This document shows positions 1 through 7,796 of a DNA stretch of 64,000 nt, piece after piece. The position numbers were made by a program, and so were the translations under genes. How positions within the stretch are numbered: position 1 is the stretch's first letter; the number at the start of each line of letters is the position of its first letter. The notes under the pieces were generated by a model. It did not search any database. It was not told the origin of the DNA and saw only the letters and a list, made by a program, of their open reading frames with translations. Source of the DNA: Lagierella sp. (GTDB lineage Bacteria > Bacillota > Clostridia > Tissierellales > Peptoniphilaceae); NCBI RefSeq assembly GCF_029983815.1, contig NZ_JASBYU010000004.1, positions 53,536 through 117,535 on the forward strand, written 5' to 3'.

Positions 1-1
1 A

Positions 2-3000
2 GTAGAAGATCTTTCCTACACCATTTCCGGAGATAAAGCAAGGAAGACCGTTGAGTTAGAAATTCCTGAAAATACTACAAATTCCGATATAGTCTACAAG
101 ATTAAGTTTAATGCCACTGGTTCTGAAACAGAATTTCAAAATGAAGAATTTACTTTAACTGTTAAGGCAGCACCGGTTGTTGAAAAGGCAAATGTTGATG
201 ATGTCTATCTTCTATATCCAAATATGCCTTTAAAGGGATCTAAGGAAAAATCTTTAGAACAGTCCTTAAATATAAAGGGAAGTAATTTAAATCTTGCAAA
301 GGATATATCCTATGAAGTATTTGAAAAGGTAGACGGTTCTTTTGTATCATATGAGTTAACTGAGACACCAAAGTTTATGGGAACAGATACCATTCAATCT
401 GTAAGATTTCCTCTTAAGGACACAAACCTTGAAAGGGAGTTTAAGGTAGTCGTTAAAGTTGACGACATTAGCCGTGAGCTATTCTTTAAACAAAGTGAAA
501 CAGGAACTATGAACGGTCTTCAATTGATTTATCCTGAGGAGTCCTTCACAATAGGCGATGACACTTTAGTTATCAAATTCTACAATGATATTAGTGAAGT
601 GAGTCCTGGTAAATTAAAGGAGTCCATTACCATTACAGGAAGTAAGACCATAAATCTTGGTGCTGAAGATACTCTAGAAATTGAAAATTCCAGAGTGACA
701 ATCAAGTTTAAAGAACCTGTGTTCAAGATTTCTGAAACAGAAAATCCTGAGTTTAAGCTAAACATTGAAGAGCGATCCTTCTACAACCACCAAGGTCTTA
801 ACAGGGAAGTAAAAGACTATAAGATTACAAAAAATTCCGTTGTTGTAAACTCCTTCAAGTTCTTGGAAGGTTATCAACTTGACCATAAGGGTGGAAAAGT
901 TTCCATCGAAGTTAAAGGTTTTAACCTGATGGGTAGGGATAAATCCAATTTAAAGTTAAAAATTCAAGATAATAGTAAAGATAAAAGGGAATTCTACAAT
1001 TCTGATAGTTCTGACAATATTATTAAAGACTTGACTATAGAGGGAAATGACACAGATCAGATAATTTCCTTTACTGCTCCTGAAAATACCGGAGATAAGG
1101 TTGACACTTACATGATCTTAGTCTCCCTTGATGATGGAAAAACCTATACCTCTTCCCTACTATCCACTTTAGAAGATAGATTTATTAAGTCGGTATTTGC
1201 AGTTCTTCCTAAAGGATCAAATCCTGATGATATAATGATTGACTTTATACAAATTCAATCCTATGGCACCCAAGGTGGCGGAACAGAAGCGGACATTACC
1301 CATACAAATCTACCAACTGGACAGGGTTCTAAGAAGAGTCTGGTATGGATTTATGGAACCAATTTAGATGCTGCAAAGGCAAGGGTTAGACTTATTGATG
1401 CCTTTGGAGTCTACTGGTCACCAATTCATGATGCGGTCTTTGACTCTTCAGATAGGGTTATGATGACCATGATGGATGCTATGAAGGACAAAGAGACCTT
1501 TGGAATGTCCGGTCATGGTAACAATATGGTAATGGAAGTGATTTTGCCAAATGCATATAAGGCAGATGACCTTGAAGGTTTCCTACCAGGAGTAACATTT
1601 AAATATGAAGTGGCACCGGACGGAGTAAACTTCAATGAAGATGTTACCGTTACAGGTACAGTTGTTGACGACAATAGCCCTAAGTCTAAGGACTTAAGAG
1701 ACAATTTAATAGATTTAACTGTAAGACATGTGGATCAAGATGGAAAGGATATTGTAGAGCCTAAAGCAATCAAGGGGTATAAACACCTTCCTCCAAACAC
1801 ATTGTTCTATGGTCTTCCACTAGTTGATGAAAATGGCAAATTTAAAGAAGAATTCCAAGGCTACAAGGTTAAGGACACCGATGAGTTGGTTTTTGGTAGA
1901 GATGGATTTGGTCATAACAAGTTCTATTATGACGGAATGAACCTGCCAGAACTTTTAAATAAAAACGGCGAATTGGTGTTAGTATATAAGTTAAAGGACG
2001 TAGAAGAACCAGAAACTCCTGACGAACCATCAGATACTACACCAAGTGAAACCATAGAAGAAACTGAAACTTCTGAGGAAACTAAACCTTCCGAAGAAAC
2101 TAAACCTTCTGAAGAAACTAAGCCTTCCGAGGAAACTAAGCCTTCCGAAGAAACTAAGCCTTCTGAAGAAACTAAACCTTCTGAAGAAACTAAACCTTCT
2201 GAGGAAACCAAGCCTTCTGAAGAAACTAAACCTTCTGAGGATACTAAGCCTAATAAGCCTTACACTCCAGGACTACCTCCAACAACTGATAAGGATGAAA
2301 GCAATGTAATAAAGGATACTGATACTTTCAAAGAAGTATTTAAAAAGATATCCTCCAATAGGATCTACGGAAGAAATCGTGAACTTACAGTCGTTGAAGT
2401 AAGTAAGAGACTTTTTAAATCTGCTGATGTAGTAGTATTAGCGTCCAATAAAGAGATGATTGACTCCTTAACTGCTTCTTCCTTTGGTGTAGGAAACAAC
2501 GCTCCTATCCTATTTGTTGGTAAGGATAGTTTAATGGATGAAGTAGTTGCAGAAATTAAGAGACTTAATCCTAAAAAGGTTGTTCTTGCCGGTGGAGATT
2601 CTGTGATTTCTGAGGATGTGTTAAATAAAATCAAATCCCTTAAAATAGACACTGAAAGAATTTCAGGTAAAGACAGGTTTGAAACTGCTGTTAAGTTAGG
2701 TGAAGAGGTTAGAAAGAACTCTAGTAACAAGACTGATATAATCTTGGCAAATGGATATAACTTTATCGACGCTCTAACTGCTGGAAGTTTAGCGGCAAAA
2801 TTAAATATTCCAATTCTTTTAACGAATGATAGCTCTTTAAACCCTGCAACAGCTAAGGCTATTAAAAACTGGGATATTAAAAATGTAATAGTTGTCGGTG
2901 GAGATTCCCAAATTTCTGATAGCATTTTAAACAATCTAAAAAATGATGGTTTAAATGTAAATAGAATTTCAGGAAAGACTAGAATTGAAACTGCAATAGA

Positions 3001-3226
3001 GCTTGCTAAATTTGTAAATGAAAAACCTGAAAAGGTGATCTTTGCAAATTCCAGAACCTATGCCGATGCACTGGTTGCTTCCCACCTATCAAAAGAATAT
3101 AGCGCACCTATTATATTAATTGAAAAAGATGAAATACCACTTTCAGTTAAAGAGTATCTAAGAGAAAATAAGATTACAGACTCTATAATATTAGGTGGTA
3201 GAAGCAGCATTGCTGAAGTAAAATAA
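2..3226 (+). CDS. Large cell-surface protein with C-terminal CWB2 repeats, 5' end outside window
   Basis: The reading frame is open from base 2 with no start or signal peptide, so the N-terminus lies outside the window. An internal ATG at 224 is not a convincing start. The visible part begins with several hundred residues of beta-rich, Ig-like adhesin sequence. A MucBP-like stretch follows (about nt 1705-1995, key words VRHVDQDGKDIV and KGYK), then ten SEETKP hexapeptides that probably span the wall. Three cell-wall-binding type 2 (CWB2) repeats fill nt 2335-3223, with the typical RISGKDRFETA and VVGGDSQIS words. CWB2 repeats anchor proteins non-covalently to wall polymers, so this is probably an adhesin or S-layer-like protein. 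It ends at a strong terminator. Ligand unknown. Confidence 0.9.
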   Translation, partial: VEDLSYTISGDKARKTVELEIPENTTNSDIVYKIKFNATGSETEFQNEEFTLTVKAAPVVEKANVDDVYLLYPNMPLKGSKEKSLEQSLNIKGSNLNLAKDISYEVFEKVDGSFVSYELTETPKFMGTDTIQSVRFPLKDTNLEREFKVVVKVDDISRELFFKQSETGTMNGLQLIYPEESFTIGDDTLVIKFYNDISEVSPGKLKESITITGSKTINLGAEDTLEIENSRVTIKFKEPVFKISETENPEFKLNIEERSFYNHQGLNREVKDYKITKNSVVVNSFKFLEGYQLDHKGGKVSIEVKGFNLMGRDKSNLKLKIQDNSKDKREFYNSDSSDNIIKDLTIEGNDTDQIISFTAPENTGDKVDTYMILVSLDDGKTYTSSLLSTLEDRFIKSVFAVLPKGSNPDDIMIDFIQIQSYGTQGGGTEADITHTNLPTGQGSKKSLVWIYGTNLDAAKARVRLIDAFGVYWSPIHDAVFDSSDRVMMTMMDAMKDKETFGMSGHGNNMVMEVILPNAYKADDLEGFLPGVTFKYEVAPDGVNFNEDVTVTGTVVDDNSPKSKDLRDNLIDLTVRHVDQDGKDIVEPKAIKGYKHLPPNTLFYGLPLVDENGKFKEEFQGYKVKDTDELVFGRDGFGHNKFYYDGMNLPELLNKNGELVLVYKLKDVEEPETPDEPSDTTPSETIEETETSEETKPSEETKPSEETKPSEETKPSEETKPSEETKPSEETKPSEETKPSEETKPSEDTKPNKPYTPGLPPTTDKDESNVIKDTDTFKEVFKKISSNRIYGRNRELTVVEVSKRLFKSADVVVLASNKEMIDSLTASSFGVGNNAPILFVGKDSLMDEVVAEIKRLNPKKVVLAGGDSVISEDVLNKIKSLKIDTERISGKDRFETAVKLGEEVRKNSSNKTDIILANGYNFIDALTAGSLAAKLNIPILLTNDSSLNPATAKAIKNWDIKNVIVVGGDSQISDSILNNLKNDGLNVNRISGKTRIETAIELAKFVNEKPEKVIFANSRTYADALVASHLSKEYSAPIILIEKDEIPLSVKEYLRENKITDSIILGGRSSIAEVK
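2072..2251 (+). repeat. Ten tandem 18-bp units encoding SEETKP
   Basis: Ten uninterrupted 18-nt units code for SEETKP nine times and SEDTKP once, inside the surface protein. Wobble positions vary (aaa/aag, tcc/tct, gaa/gag), so the DNA copies are not identical, but the array could still change length by slippage. The acidic, proline-containing spacer precedes the CWB2 anchor and is probably extended. Confidence 0.95.
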
Positions 3227-3241
3227 GAAAACATACAAATT

Positions 3242-3274
3242 CCCCCGATTGGTTAAACCTTCGGGGGTTTTGTT
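3242..3274 (+). terminator. Rho-independent terminator, convergent gene pair
   Basis: CCCCCGA pairs with TCGGGGG around a short loop and is followed by TTTTGTT. It ends the surface-protein gene and lies between it and the leftward ABC exporter, which ends at 3287. Confidence 0.9.
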
Positions 3275-3286
3275 ATGATTGTTGTT

Positions 3287-4921
3287 TTATTTACTAAACT
3301 CAATGATTTCAGTAGTCAAATCATCAAATGTATCATCATGGGAGATAATAATTACCAATTTATTTTCTTTTAATAATTCTTCAATGATTTTTTTTAATCT
3401 TTTGCCGGACTGAAAATCTAAGGATGCAGTAGGCTCATCAAAGATATACATGTCAGCATCTTTATATAAAGTTCTAAGAATTGAAATTTTTTGTTTCTCT
3501 CCACCAGACAAGTTTGTCTCATATAGAATTGTGTCTTCTTTAATCTTCAAATGATCAAATAAGTTAGTTACAAACTCCCTATATTTATCTAAGTCCTTCA
3601 TGCTTGAATTATATAGTATATTTTCTTTGAATGTACCGGTAATGATATATGGCTCTTGCTCGCAATAAGAAATACGCTCTTTTCTTAAAAATTTAAAATC
3701 AATTTCAGATGATGGAATATTATTTACATAGAATTTCGTGTCTTCTGAGTATAAAATTCCCATCAGAATTTTTAAAAAAGTAGATTTACCAGATCCATTT
3801 TCTCCCTTTACTAGATATAGCTTTCCCTTCTTTAAATTAAAATCAAAATCTCTTATAATTGGTTTATCAGCGGCTTCGTACTTATAAATAAGATTAGTAC
3901 TTTTTATTTGAGAAATGCTTTCTTTTAATTTTGTCAATCCTATCTTTTCATCTTCCAATTTGAACAATCTATTAATTCTAATTTTTGCATTATCAAAAAC
4001 ACTGAAGTTTTTTATAATTTGGAAAATGCAATCACAAGTAGGATAGTAAATATTGATGATGAATATAACAATAATCAGATATATGATTTTTTCCCTGGTT
4101 CTAATATAAACAAAAGGAACTATTATGGACATTATTGTAGAGATCATAAAAAACATGTTGTTTATGATATTGTCGATATTTAAAAACTTCACTGATGATT
4201 CTACAAATTCATCCCCTACTTTATCAAACTTTGAAATAGTTTTTTTATTCCACACATTAACTTTTACAAGAAAAATATTTAATAATTCCCCACCAAGTAC
4301 TCCAAAATAATTCATACGCTTTTCATTTAAGATGATATTTAATTCTTTATACCTTTTTCTTGTAATCAAGTATAGGATTACAAAAAGTAAATTGGTTAAA
4401 AGTACCGTAACAAATATTTCAAAGGATATTGTACTTAGTAAAACAAGTAATAAAATCAATTTAAAAGTTTTTACTAATAAAGTAGGTATTTTTTCGATGA
4501 TAAAGTCTGAAACTATGACACAGTCATTATTTATCTGTTGAGCTAATTCAATTTTATTTCTATAACATATGCTCTCATATTTTTTGTCTAATAACCGTTC
4601 AAGTACTTGCGACTCCAGAAAAATCATATTTTTATTAGACAGCTTAAAATTTAAGTGTTTGAAAATAATGGATGAAGCAATATAAGTTATAAGTAGCAAG
4701 CATATTATCATATATAATCCTGATATCGTTATCCTATAACTAAATAAAATAATTTTTGAATTGGTCTGTAAAAATTCAAAATATTTCCCCAAAATCCACA
4801 TAAACAAAACAAAGGAACATTCACTTAGCACACAAACCAAAGTTAATAAAAAGTACGAGAATCCATTATTTTTTATCCATTTTTTACATGTTTGTTCAAT
4901 TCTAATCAATTTTAATATCAC
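3287..4921 (-). CDS. ABC exporter (fused membrane and ATPase domains), probable peptide exporter
   Basis: This 544-residue protein has hydrophobic membrane segments over roughly residues 15-320, then a nucleotide-binding domain with Walker A GENGSGKST, ABC signature LSGGEKQK and Walker B MYIFDEPTASLD. No N-terminal C39 peptidase domain is present, so any leader removal must come from another protein. The GTG start at 4921 overlaps the end of the upstream metalloprotease-like gene by 20 nt, so the two are translationally coupled. Its place as last gene of a precursor, radical-SAM and HExxH-protein cluster makes export of the modified peptide the likely job. That substrate is inferred from context only. 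Confidence 0.85.
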   Translation of the reverse strand: MILKLIRIEQTCKKWIKNNGFSYFLLTLVCVLSECSFVLFMWILGKYFEFLQTNSKIILFSYRITISGLYMIICLLLITYIASSIIFKHLNFKLSNKNMIFLESQVLERLLDKKYESICYRNKIELAQQINNDCVIVSDFIIEKIPTLLVKTFKLILLLVLLSTISFEIFVTVLLTNLLFVILYLITRKRYKELNIILNEKRMNYFGVLGGELLNIFLVKVNVWNKKTISKFDKVGDEFVESSVKFLNIDNIINNMFFMISTIMSIIVPFVYIRTREKIIYLIIVIFIINIYYPTCDCIFQIIKNFSVFDNAKIRINRLFKLEDEKIGLTKLKESISQIKSTNLIYKYEAADKPIIRDFDFNLKKGKLYLVKGENGSGKSTFLKILMGILYSEDTKFYVNNIPSSEIDFKFLRKERISYCEQEPYIITGTFKENILYNSSMKDLDKYREFVTNLFDHLKIKEDTILYETNLSGGEKQKISILRTLYKDADMYIFDEPTASLDFQSGKRLKKIIEELLKENKLVIIISHDDTFDDLTTEIIEFSK

Positions 4922-5357
4922 CTGTTTTTAAAAAATCTTTAGTTAATTTGCAAACCAATTTTTCTTGTTGTTTAAATGATAATTCGGCTTTATTGACATA
5001 TACGTAATAATGTAATACTTCATGAATTAAATCTTGCTCTAGATTTATGTTTTTATTCAATATAATATGTAACTCTCCACTTTTTAAAAATGAAATTCCT
5101 GTTAATGGCTTATTATTTTTAGCTTTTCCTAATATGGAATCAGTTAATGTTATATTAATGTTTGGCAATTTCACTTTATGATATACTCTTATTTTATTTA
5201 TTAGTTTGTATATTAGTTTGTTTATTTTATTATTTTTTATAGCAAGAGAGTTGTTAAAATATCGTGTATATTTTCGTATAATATAGTAACATTCATTAGA
5301 TTTTGTATTGCTATTAATACTATTTTCAAATCTTTTATTTTTAAAGCATTTAATCAA
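4902..5357 (-). CDS. Small HExxH putative metalloprotease of the RiPP-like cluster
   Basis: This 151-residue protein is not assigned to a named family. The N-terminal third is basic. The C-terminal part contains HEVLH, a zinc-protease HExxH motif, with a Glu 16 residues beyond the second His (in QQEKLV) that could be the third ligand. A TTG start at 5357 lies just after the stop of the radical SAM gene, with GAGG upstream, and the 3' end overlaps the ABC exporter. I infer that it removes the leader or matures the precursor peptide, because the exporter lacks a C39 domain. It could instead be an immunity or unrelated peptidase. No signal peptide is evident. Confidence 0.6.
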   Translation of the reverse strand: MIKCFKNKRFENSINSNTKSNECYYIIRKYTRYFNNSLAIKNNKINKLIYKLINKIRVYHKVKLPNINITLTDSILGKAKNNKPLTGISFLKSGELHIILNKNINLEQDLIHEVLHYYVYVNKAELSFKQQEKLVCKLTKDFLKTGDIKID

Positions 5358-5358
5358 T

Positions 5359-6669
5359 TTAATTAACCTCTAAATATTTCAAGACATCATTTTCATTTTT
5401 ATAAATCAACCAACATAATTCCTCGTATACTAGATTATTAAATAAACATAATCCAATTTTTTTTTCATTCTTTTTATGAGTATATATTTCTCTTGGACAT
5501 GTTCCACAATATGCAATCCATTCACAATCCTTGCACATTTCCTTATTATTTTCATAATTCTTTTTAGTTAATAATTGACACCTATAATGATTTTTGATAT
5601 GTGAATTTAATGAATGTTTAATGTTAAAGATATCGCATATTTTATAATCATTGATTGATTTCCAATCTTGACATGGAAAAAATTCACCATAAGCAGATAA
5701 ATGTAATTGATTTTTCCCAGCACCACAAGGATTTCTGAAACACATATGTGGTTGCCATTCTAGTAAACTCCATAAAAAGTTTGTTAAATTAGCTTCTTTA
5801 AAGTTTTTATATTTTGAGTTTAATATTAGATTTTTTGCTAATTTTAAATACTATTTCGCATATTTATCATATAATTTTTGAATATTGTTCTTTGAAAGAT
5901 TAAGATTCTCACTTCTTCCAATATTTGCTAATGTGTTTAATCTGAAATAATTTATATCATTCTCATAAACAAATTGTAAATAACTATCATATTGCTCATA
6001 ATTTGTAATTACACCTAAAACACTAAATGGTATTGATTTATTTTTTAATGAATTTATACCGTTCATTATTTTGTCGTAAGCTTCAACATTGTTTCCAAAC
6101 ACTCTATGATTATTCCATTTCTTGAACCCATCAATACTAATTCCAACAGAAAAATTATATTTTTTTATGAAGTCTAATATATTATCATTAAATAAAGTCC
6201 CATTAGTTTGTATCGAAAAATTTATATTTATATTATGTTTCCCCGCTTTTGATAAAATTATAGGAACTACATTATGAATAAATTTAAAATTCATAAGAGG
6301 TTCCCCTCCAGAAAATTCAATTGTTAAAAATTCGGAAATATTTGGAAGTTTCAAAAACTCATCAAAAGCAATATAGAATTCATTTTCTTTAAGTCTTCTA
6401 CCAGTATTAGTTGCATTCATAGAACAGTATTTGCACCTTAAATTACATAAATCAGTTGTATCAACTATAAGCAAATTAAAATTATTTAGACTTGGCTTTT
6501 CAATATTTCCAACAGAGTTTATGAAGCTATTTGTCAAGATTTCGTCAATAGCATTGTCGTATTTTGAATTAATCCTTTCAATTTTCCATTTGCCTTTCAA
6601 AGAATCAACAATAAGTATTTTATCATCTTTTATTTTATAGTATATTCCTTCTATTTTTGTTTTGTTCAA
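5359..6669 (-). pseudogene. Radical SAM/SPASM peptide maturase interrupted by one in-frame TAG
   Basis: One reading frame runs from a TTG start at 6669 (AGAGGAG about 9 nt upstream) to TAA at 5359, broken only by a TAG at 5851-5853 (codon 273 of 437). The N-terminal part has CNLRCKYC, the CxxxCxxC motif binding the SAM cleavage cluster, and the FSGGEP motif. After the TAG the same frame continues 35 codons without another stop into a Cys-rich SPASM domain (CFRNPCGAG, CKDCEWIAYCGTCP, final GLC) that binds auxiliary Fe-S clusters. The first ~60 residues could be a precursor-recognition domain. The gene lies between precursor and protease genes. A recent nonsense mutation or sequencing error is most likely; the two halves cannot work as a normal maturase unless the TAG is read through. 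Confidence 0.8.
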
Positions 6670-6734
6670 GTTAATCGTCTCCTCTTTAACATTTTATTTT
6701 TATCACTATTAAATTGTTTTAATATATTCAGTAA

Positions 6735-6855
6735 CATGAAAGGCTCAATATAATTACTTTTATTTAGTTAGTCCTCTTATATCTTATACTACACAACTTG
6801 ATATTTGTCTGTTTCTTTCATTCTGAACATAATCTATTATTATTGAGCCTTCATG
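6735..6855. repeat. 16-bp inverted repeat with 90-bp loop between precursor and maturase genes
   Basis: CATGAAAGGCTCAATA (6735-6750) is matched in inverse by TATTGAGCCTTCATG (6841-6855) with one bulged base. The repeat sits in the leader between the precursor gene and the radical SAM gene. It could fold in the mRNA and lower expression of the downstream enzyme genes relative to the precursor, or be a relic insertion. The loop holds no gene I can support. Confidence 0.6.
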
Positions 6856-6881
6856 TGCTCATAGAGCAAATATACTGTAAA

Positions 6882-6989
6882 TTAATATGGTGTTGTTTTT
6901 ACTGGTGAGGAGTGCCAATGACCATGTCCATGTTCTCCCAAAATTCTAATTACGGAAAACCTTTTTTTCTTCTTTGCTTTTTTTGCTAT
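6882..6989 (-). CDS. 35-codon basic peptide with HGHGHWH core, probable RiPP precursor (ATA start)
   Basis: This short gene reads leftward towards the radical SAM maturase. It starts at ATA (6989-6987), 8 nt after a perfect AGGAGG; no ATG, GTG or TTG lies at the proper distance and an in-frame TAA sits just upstream. The product begins AKKAKKKKRFSVIRILG and continues GEHGHGHWHSSPVKTTPY: a very basic leader and a His/Gly/Trp-rich core. Small precursor, SPASM maturase, protease and exporter together are the standard layout of radical-SAM RiPPs. The HGH motif resembles a streptococcal group I remember as named for HGH; this needs checking. Either ATA is a true rare start or an ATG mutated and the gene is weakly expressed. 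Confidence 0.65.
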   Translation of the reverse strand: MAKKAKKKKRFSVIRILGEHGHGHWHSSPVKTTPY

Positions 6990-7018
6990 TTTTTTTTCCT
7001 CCTTTTATATTTTTTGAT

Positions 7019-7047
7019 ATATTAACACATTTATTTAAATATGTCAA
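7019..7047 (-). promoter_or_regulatory. Consensus sigma-70 promoter for the peptide cluster
   Basis: On the minus strand TTGACA (7047-7042) and TAATAT (7024-7019) are separated by exactly 17 bp. Transcription would begin near 7012 with a leader of about 20 nt carrying the AGGAGG of the precursor gene. The near-perfect match suggests strong expression. Confidence 0.8.
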
Positions 7048-7366
7048 GCTTTTTTTAGTTTAATCACTTACTGCTGAAAAATTATTGAATAAGAATTTTA
7101 TCATTCTAATGTAGAATTATAAATAAATGTTTATTGAAATTAAGATCTGAAAACGAACGCAGTTAATAAGTATATTTATAAAGTGTTTTTATTTAATAAT
7201 AAGATGTATAACTATGTACTGGACTTAATTTGTTTAGTATAATAAATGGAAGATTATTGATTAATAAACTGATTTAAAAAGGCTTTAGTATAAATATTAA
7301 AGGTACAACAGAATCTGTTGGGTATGAATAATCATGCGACCTCAACAGTTTTTAATCACAAAAAAA

Positions 7367-7395
7367 TTGCACTTACTCTACAAATCACCTAAAAT
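7367..7395 (+). promoter_or_regulatory. Candidate promoter for a four-codon reading frame
   Basis: TTGCAC (7367-7372) and TAAAAT (7390-7395) are 17 bp apart on the plus strand, just upstream of a perfect AAGGAGG at 7414-7420. No normal gene follows, so this looks like the front end of a lost or very short gene. Confidence 0.5.
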
Positions 7396-7429
7396 ATAGT
7401 CATCACAACTAAAAAGGAGGTAGTGAATA

Positions 7430-7474
7430 ATGATGTATAATTAAGAGGAGATGCCAACTATAGATGTTAGCATC
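7430..7474 (+). other. Four-codon frame with perfect RBS and downstream hairpin, possible remnant
   Basis: ATG ATG TAT AAT TAA (7430-7444) follows AAGGAGG at good distance. Immediately after it, GATGCCAAC and GTTAGCATC (7450-7474) can form a hairpin with one G-U pair. Promoter, RBS, tiny frame and hairpin together resemble a collapsed small-peptide or type I toxin locus. Function unknown. The rest of 7050-7526 is AT-rich and shows no other gene. Confidence 0.3.
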
Positions 7475-7526
7475 CCCCAATGGATTCTGTAGAGCCATAT
7501 TAAATAAACTAAAGCCATTTACAAAC

Positions 7527-7796
7527 TTATAAAAATTTCATTCTATTAGGATTGATATCTCTTTCTATTTGGTGAAATCCTTTAATTACAATGTCATTTT
7601 CTCTAATTATATCTTCAATTTTTTCTTTATCTTCAATATTGTCATAGAGAATTGAGATACCACAGCATTTGTCCAAAACTCTTGGTGTAGGCGCTATGGT
7701 GGCCTTAATAGAATTTTCTTTTATTAAGTCATAGAGTTTTTTTCCATTTTCTACATCTTCAAATAAGATGTAGTTCATTTTATTTTCCATTTTCAA
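7527..7796 (-). CDS. DUF3343 (putative Se/S carrier-like) protein
   Basis: This 89-residue protein matches the DUF3343 family, small proteins annotated as putative selenium/sulfur carriers. It has the hallmark words FEDVENGKKLYDLIKEN, APTPR and CCGIS (adjacent cysteines). The start overlaps the end of the double-cubane protein gene by 17 nt, so it is the last gene of that operon. DUF3343 genes often accompany 2-hydroxyacyl-CoA dehydratase-like proteins; a role in sulfur or cluster supply is inferred. An internal ATG seven codons in could be the true start. Confidence 0.8.
   Translation of the reverse strand: MKMENKMNYILFEDVENGKKLYDLIKENSIKATIAPTPRVLDKCCGISILYDNIEDKEKIEDIIRENDIVIKGFHQIERDINPNRMKFL

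Noticed and set aside
1927..2211. Antisense frames over the SEETKP repeat and over gyrB, gyrA, mnmG and fdhA
   Set aside because: They are by-products of codon bias in the real genes, without RBS or protein features.
2072..2251. Regularly spaced short repeat resembling a CRISPR array
   Set aside because: Units are contiguous 18-mers in frame with a surface protein, without spacers.
6700..6880. Second precursor peptide between the HGH peptide and the maturase
   Set aside because: Only a 13-codon frame without a ribosome site is present.
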